A DNA stretch of 9,080 bases from assembly GCA_009920815.1 (NCBI GenBank), contig RFZH01000080.1, positions 1 through 9,080 of the forward strand, in the 5' to 3' direction. The position numbers and the translations under genes are program-made. This stretch comes from Paracoccaceae bacterium. GTDB lineage: Bacteria; Pseudomonadota; Alphaproteobacteria; Rhodobacterales; Rhodobacteraceae. The notes under the pieces were generated by a model that made no database searches, was not told the DNA's origin, and worked only from the letters and a program-made list of their open reading frames with translations. This document shows, piece by piece, positions 7,434-9,080 of the stretch (the first letter of the stretch is position 1; each line of letters begins with the position of its first letter).

Positions 7434-7997
7434 TCAGACCTGCATGATTTCTACTTGCTTGCTTTCAAGCGCGGCATCGACAGCTTTGATGGCTTTGTCA
7501 GTTAACTCTTGCACTTCGGCTTCCCAAAACTTTTGATCATCCTCGGACAGGCCATCAGCTTTGGCTTTTTTAACCTGATCCATTCCATCGCGGCGCACAT
7601 TGCGCACTGCGACGCGAGCGTGTTCGGCATATTGCGCGGCAACACGGGTCAGTTCACGGCGACGTTCTTCGTTCAATTCAGGAATCGGCAGCATGATGAT
7701 GGTGCCATTCAGCTGTGGATTGATACCTAAACCACTTTCGCGGATAGCTTTTTCAACTTTGCTAACCATCGATTTGTCCCAAACATTGATGGTGACCATG
7801 CGGGGTTCTGGCACGTTTACAGTGCCCAATTGGTTGATGGGGGTTTGCTGGCCATAAGCATCGACTTGGATTGGGTCTAACATGCTTGACGATGCGCGAC
7901 CTGTCCGCAATGAGGCGAATTCTGTTTTCAAGGATGTCATCGCGCCATCCATGCGGCGTTGTAGATCATCGGTGTCCAACATAAAATCATCTGACAT
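7434..7997 (-). CDS. frr: Frr, ribosome recycling factor
   Basis: Frr works with EF-G to split the post-termination ribosome into subunits. The 187-residue product matches the usual length of about 185. The first helix carries LRTGRAS at about 30-36. The small beta-rich domain is at about 31-105 (TPINQLGTVNVPEPRM and related strands), and the later helices begin at PIPELNEERRREL. The arginine-rich RNVRRDGMD segment near 131-139 is typical. A purine-rich AGAAGAG lies upstream of the ATG. The gene follows pyrH by 42 bases, the near-universal pyrH-frr pairing. That gap is T-rich on the plus strand but contains no hairpin that would suggest termination. Confidence 0.97.
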   Translation of the reverse strand: MSDDFMLDTDDLQRRMDGAMTSLKTEFASLRTGRASSSMLDPIQVDAYGQQTPINQLGTVNVPEPRMVTINVWDKSMVSKVEKAIRESGLGINPQLNGTIIMLPIPELNEERRRELTRVAAQYAEHARVAVRNVRRDGMDQVKKAKADGLSEDDQKFWEAEVQELTDKAIKAVDAALESKQVEIMQV

Positions 7998-8039
7998 GGT
8001 GTGCTCTTCTTTTTTTATTGTCGTTTTGCCTATGTAAAC

Positions 8040-8771
8040 TTAATCGGTCACGGTTGTATAGGTGCCTTCGCCCGCCAAAATGCCTCTGAACCCACCAGGT
8101 TCGTCCAAAGAGAACACGATCAATGGCATTTTGTTATCACGCATCAACGCAATTGCGGACGCGTCCATAACTTTTAGGTTTTTCTGAAGTACCTCTGTGT
8201 AGGTGATGGAGTCGTACCGCTTGGCCTGAGGGTTAGTTTTGGGATCACTGTCATAAATCCCATCAACTTGTTTGCCCATAAAGACCGCATCACATGCCAT
8301 TTCACTGGCGCGCAACGCAGAGGCCGTGTCGGTTGTAAAATATGGGTTTCCTGTGCCGGCCGCGAAAATACATACACGCTTTTTTTCTAGATGGCGAACG
8401 GCGCGGCGCCGGATATATGGTTCGCAGACCTGATCCATCGGGATCGCACTGATGACGCGGGTGAAAATGCCCAAGCCTTCCAGTGCTGATTGCATCGCAA
8501 GCGCGTTCATGACCGTCGCTAACATGCCCATATAATCGGCAGTTGTGCGTTCCATTCCTTGGGCTGATCCTTGCAATCCACGGAAAATGTTACCGCCGCC
8601 GATGACCATGCAGATTTCAACACCCATATCATGCACTGACTTTACTTCTCGTGCGATTCTCTCAACAGTGGGCGGGTTTAGACCAAATCCCTGATCCCCC
8701 ATAAGCGCTTCGCCCGATATTTTTAACATTACACGTTTGAAAGCTGTTTTCTGGGGGGACTGATCAGGCAT
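8040..8771 (-). CDS. pyrH: PyrH, UMP kinase
   Basis: PyrH phosphorylates UMP to UDP using ATP, as a cytoplasmic hexamer of the amino-acid-kinase fold usually inhibited by UTP and activated by GTP. From the ATG at 8771 the product is 243 residues, MPDQSPQKTAFKRVMLKISGE onward. Motifs are KISGEAL at 17-23, GGGNIFRG at 58-65, GTGNPYFTTDTA at 139-150, and DGIYDSDP at 170-177. I chose this start because GGAG lies six bases upstream and because family members begin shortly before VMLKISGEA. The frame stays open to a TTG at 8837, adding 22 residues (including LITFCYILSG) that do not resemble a PyrH N-terminus and overlap the promoter region. This is the first gene of the cluster. Confidence 0.95.
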   Translation of the reverse strand: MPDQSPQKTAFKRVMLKISGEALMGDQGFGLNPPTVERIAREVKSVHDMGVEICMVIGGGNIFRGLQGSAQGMERTTADYMGMLATVMNALAMQSALEGLGIFTRVISAIPMDQVCEPYIRRRAVRHLEKKRVCIFAAGTGNPYFTTDTASALRASEMACDAVFMGKQVDGIYDSDPKTNPQAKRYDSITYTEVLQKNLKVMDASAIALMRDNKMPLIVFSLDEPGGFRGILAGEGTYTTVTD

Positions 8772-8777
8772 ATTGCA

Positions 8778-8781
8778 CTCC
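8778..8781 (-). promoter_or_regulatory. pyrH ribosome-binding site
   Basis: GGAG on the minus strand, six bases before the ATG at 8771. It decides between that start and the alternatives at 8783 (ATG) and 8837 (TTG), because the 8783 start codon itself forms part of this sequence. Confidence 0.7.
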
Positions 8782-8792
8782 ATGCACAAGAC

Positions 8793-8820
8793 TTTAGAAT
8801 TGCCCGACAAAATGTAGCAA
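8793..8820 (-). promoter_or_regulatory. possible pyrH-operon promoter
   Basis: Reading toward pyrH, TTGCTA at 8820-8815 (four of six to the sigma-70 -35 consensus) is followed after 16 bases by TCTAAA at 8798-8793 (four of six to the -10 consensus). This would give a leader of only about 15 bases before the ATG. The boxes are weak, and location upstream of the first gene of the cluster is the main support. Confidence 0.25.
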
Positions 8821-8857
8821 AATGTGATCAGATTCAATGCACCAATTCACCTTTTGC
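8808..8857. repeat. CAAAATGT repeats and dyad between pyrH and miaA
   Basis: CAAAATGT occurs perfectly at 8808-8815 and again at 8818-8825, starts 10 bases apart. A third copy in opposite orientation with one mismatch lies at 8849-8856 (ACCTTTTG on the plus strand). The second and third copies form an inverted repeat, GCAAAATGTG (8817-8826) against CACCTTTTGC (8848-8857), nine of ten bases matching, with 21 bases between the arms. The arms overlap the weak -35 boxes proposed for both pyrH and miaA, so an operator is plausible. No known regulator is recognised, and chance in AT-rich DNA is not excluded. Confidence 0.4.
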
Positions 8858-8874
8858 TGTAATCGAGATATTTT
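8846..8874 (+). promoter_or_regulatory. possible miaA promoter
   Basis: TTCACC at 8846-8851 and TATTTT at 8869-8874, each four of six to the sigma-70 consensus, are separated by 17 bases and lie about 30 bases before the miaA ATG. Support is spacing and position only. Confidence 0.25.
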
Positions 8875-8904
8875 TTGCCGAAACATGAACAATAGGCCCA
8901 TGCA

Positions 8905-9080
8905 ATGAACACCGTTACGCTGACGCAGATTTTAGACGCGCCGCAGGACAAGCCCATTTTGATTGCTGGGCCGACTGCCTCTGGTAAATCTGACCTCGCG
9001 TTGCAGATTGCACAGAACTGCGGTGGTGTAATTGTGAATGCGGACGCTCTTCAGGTCTATAATAATTGGCGGATATTGTC
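8905..9080 (+). CDS. miaA: MiaA, tRNA dimethylallyltransferase, 5' part only
   Basis: MiaA transfers a dimethylallyl group from DMAPP to N6 of A37 in tRNAs reading codons that start with U. Only 58 complete codons are in the window and the gene runs off the right edge. The P-loop GPTASGKS is at residues 22-29, preceded by the hydrophobic strand PILIA. The conserved substrate-binding segment, usually NADSMQVY, appears here as NADALQVY at 45-52, followed by NNWRIL. The ATG at 8905 has a weak AATAGG about 8 bases upstream. Earlier ATGs at 8885 and 8900 share a reading frame that stops within a few codons. It is divergent from pyrH and uses DMAPP, an end product of the Dxr pathway encoded nearby. 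Confidence 0.93.
   Translation, partial: MNTVTLTQILDAPQDKPILIAGPTASGKSDLALQIAQNCGGVIVNADALQVYNNWRIL

Noticed and set aside
7998..8039. T-rich run on the plus strand between pyrH and frr as a possible terminator
   Set aside because: On the transcribed (minus-sense) side it is an A-rich stretch leading into the frr ribosome-binding site, with no hairpin before it.
8772..8837. 22-residue N-terminal extension of PyrH from TTG at 8837
   Set aside because: The extension does not resemble PyrH, overlaps the repeat/promoter region, and the ATG at 8771 has a well-placed GGAG.

Overview
The window is a conserved stretch of alphaproteobacterial chromosome. Protein wording in PyrH, BamA, RseP and MiaA (for example the MiaA NADALQVY motif and the RseP VFSLGFGPVL stretch) resembles Rhodobacterales/Roseobacter-group relatives. 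Base composition, roughly half G+C by eye, is low for that group. Placement at order level is an inference from remembered family sequences, not from a search.

Nine genes lie head to tail on the minus strand. In transcription order they are pyrH (UMP kinase), frr (ribosome recycling factor), uppS (undecaprenyl diphosphate synthase), cdsA (CDP-diglyceride synthase), dxr (DXP reductoisomerase), rseP (site-2 protease), bamA (outer-membrane assembly, broken here), skp/ompH (periplasmic chaperone) and fabZ (hydroxyacyl-ACP dehydratase). Only the first five codons of lpxA remain at the left edge. Junctions are tight: ATGA at uppS/cdsA, GTGA at cdsA/dxr, TAATG at bamA/skp, and a few bases at frr/uppS, dxr/rseP and fabZ/lpxA. 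This indicates one envelope-biogenesis operon with translational coupling. The largest internal gap, about 96 bases, separates rseP from bamA. No terminator was seen inside the cluster.

At the right end, miaA (tRNA dimethylallyltransferase) starts on the plus strand and runs off the window. The roughly 133-base region between pyrH and miaA is the only divergent promoter region. It holds two perfect copies of CAAAATGT exactly 10 bases apart and a third, inverted, one-mismatch copy 31 bases further on. This is a candidate operator.

Together the genes supply the isoprenoid precursor (dxr), the undecaprenyl carrier (uppS), phospholipid precursor (cdsA), fatty-acid and lipid A building blocks (fabZ, lpxA), outer-membrane protein biogenesis (skp, bamA), envelope-stress proteolysis (rseP), and nucleotide and translation functions (pyrH, frr).

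The most notable anomaly is bamA. About 45 residues of POTRA3 are missing at a run of five T, and the reading frame changes there, so an essential gene is split in two. Everything on both sides reads cleanly, which suggests a sequence or assembly error or a very recent deletion rather than old decay. I found no mobile element, CRISPR array, RNA gene or undescribed system.
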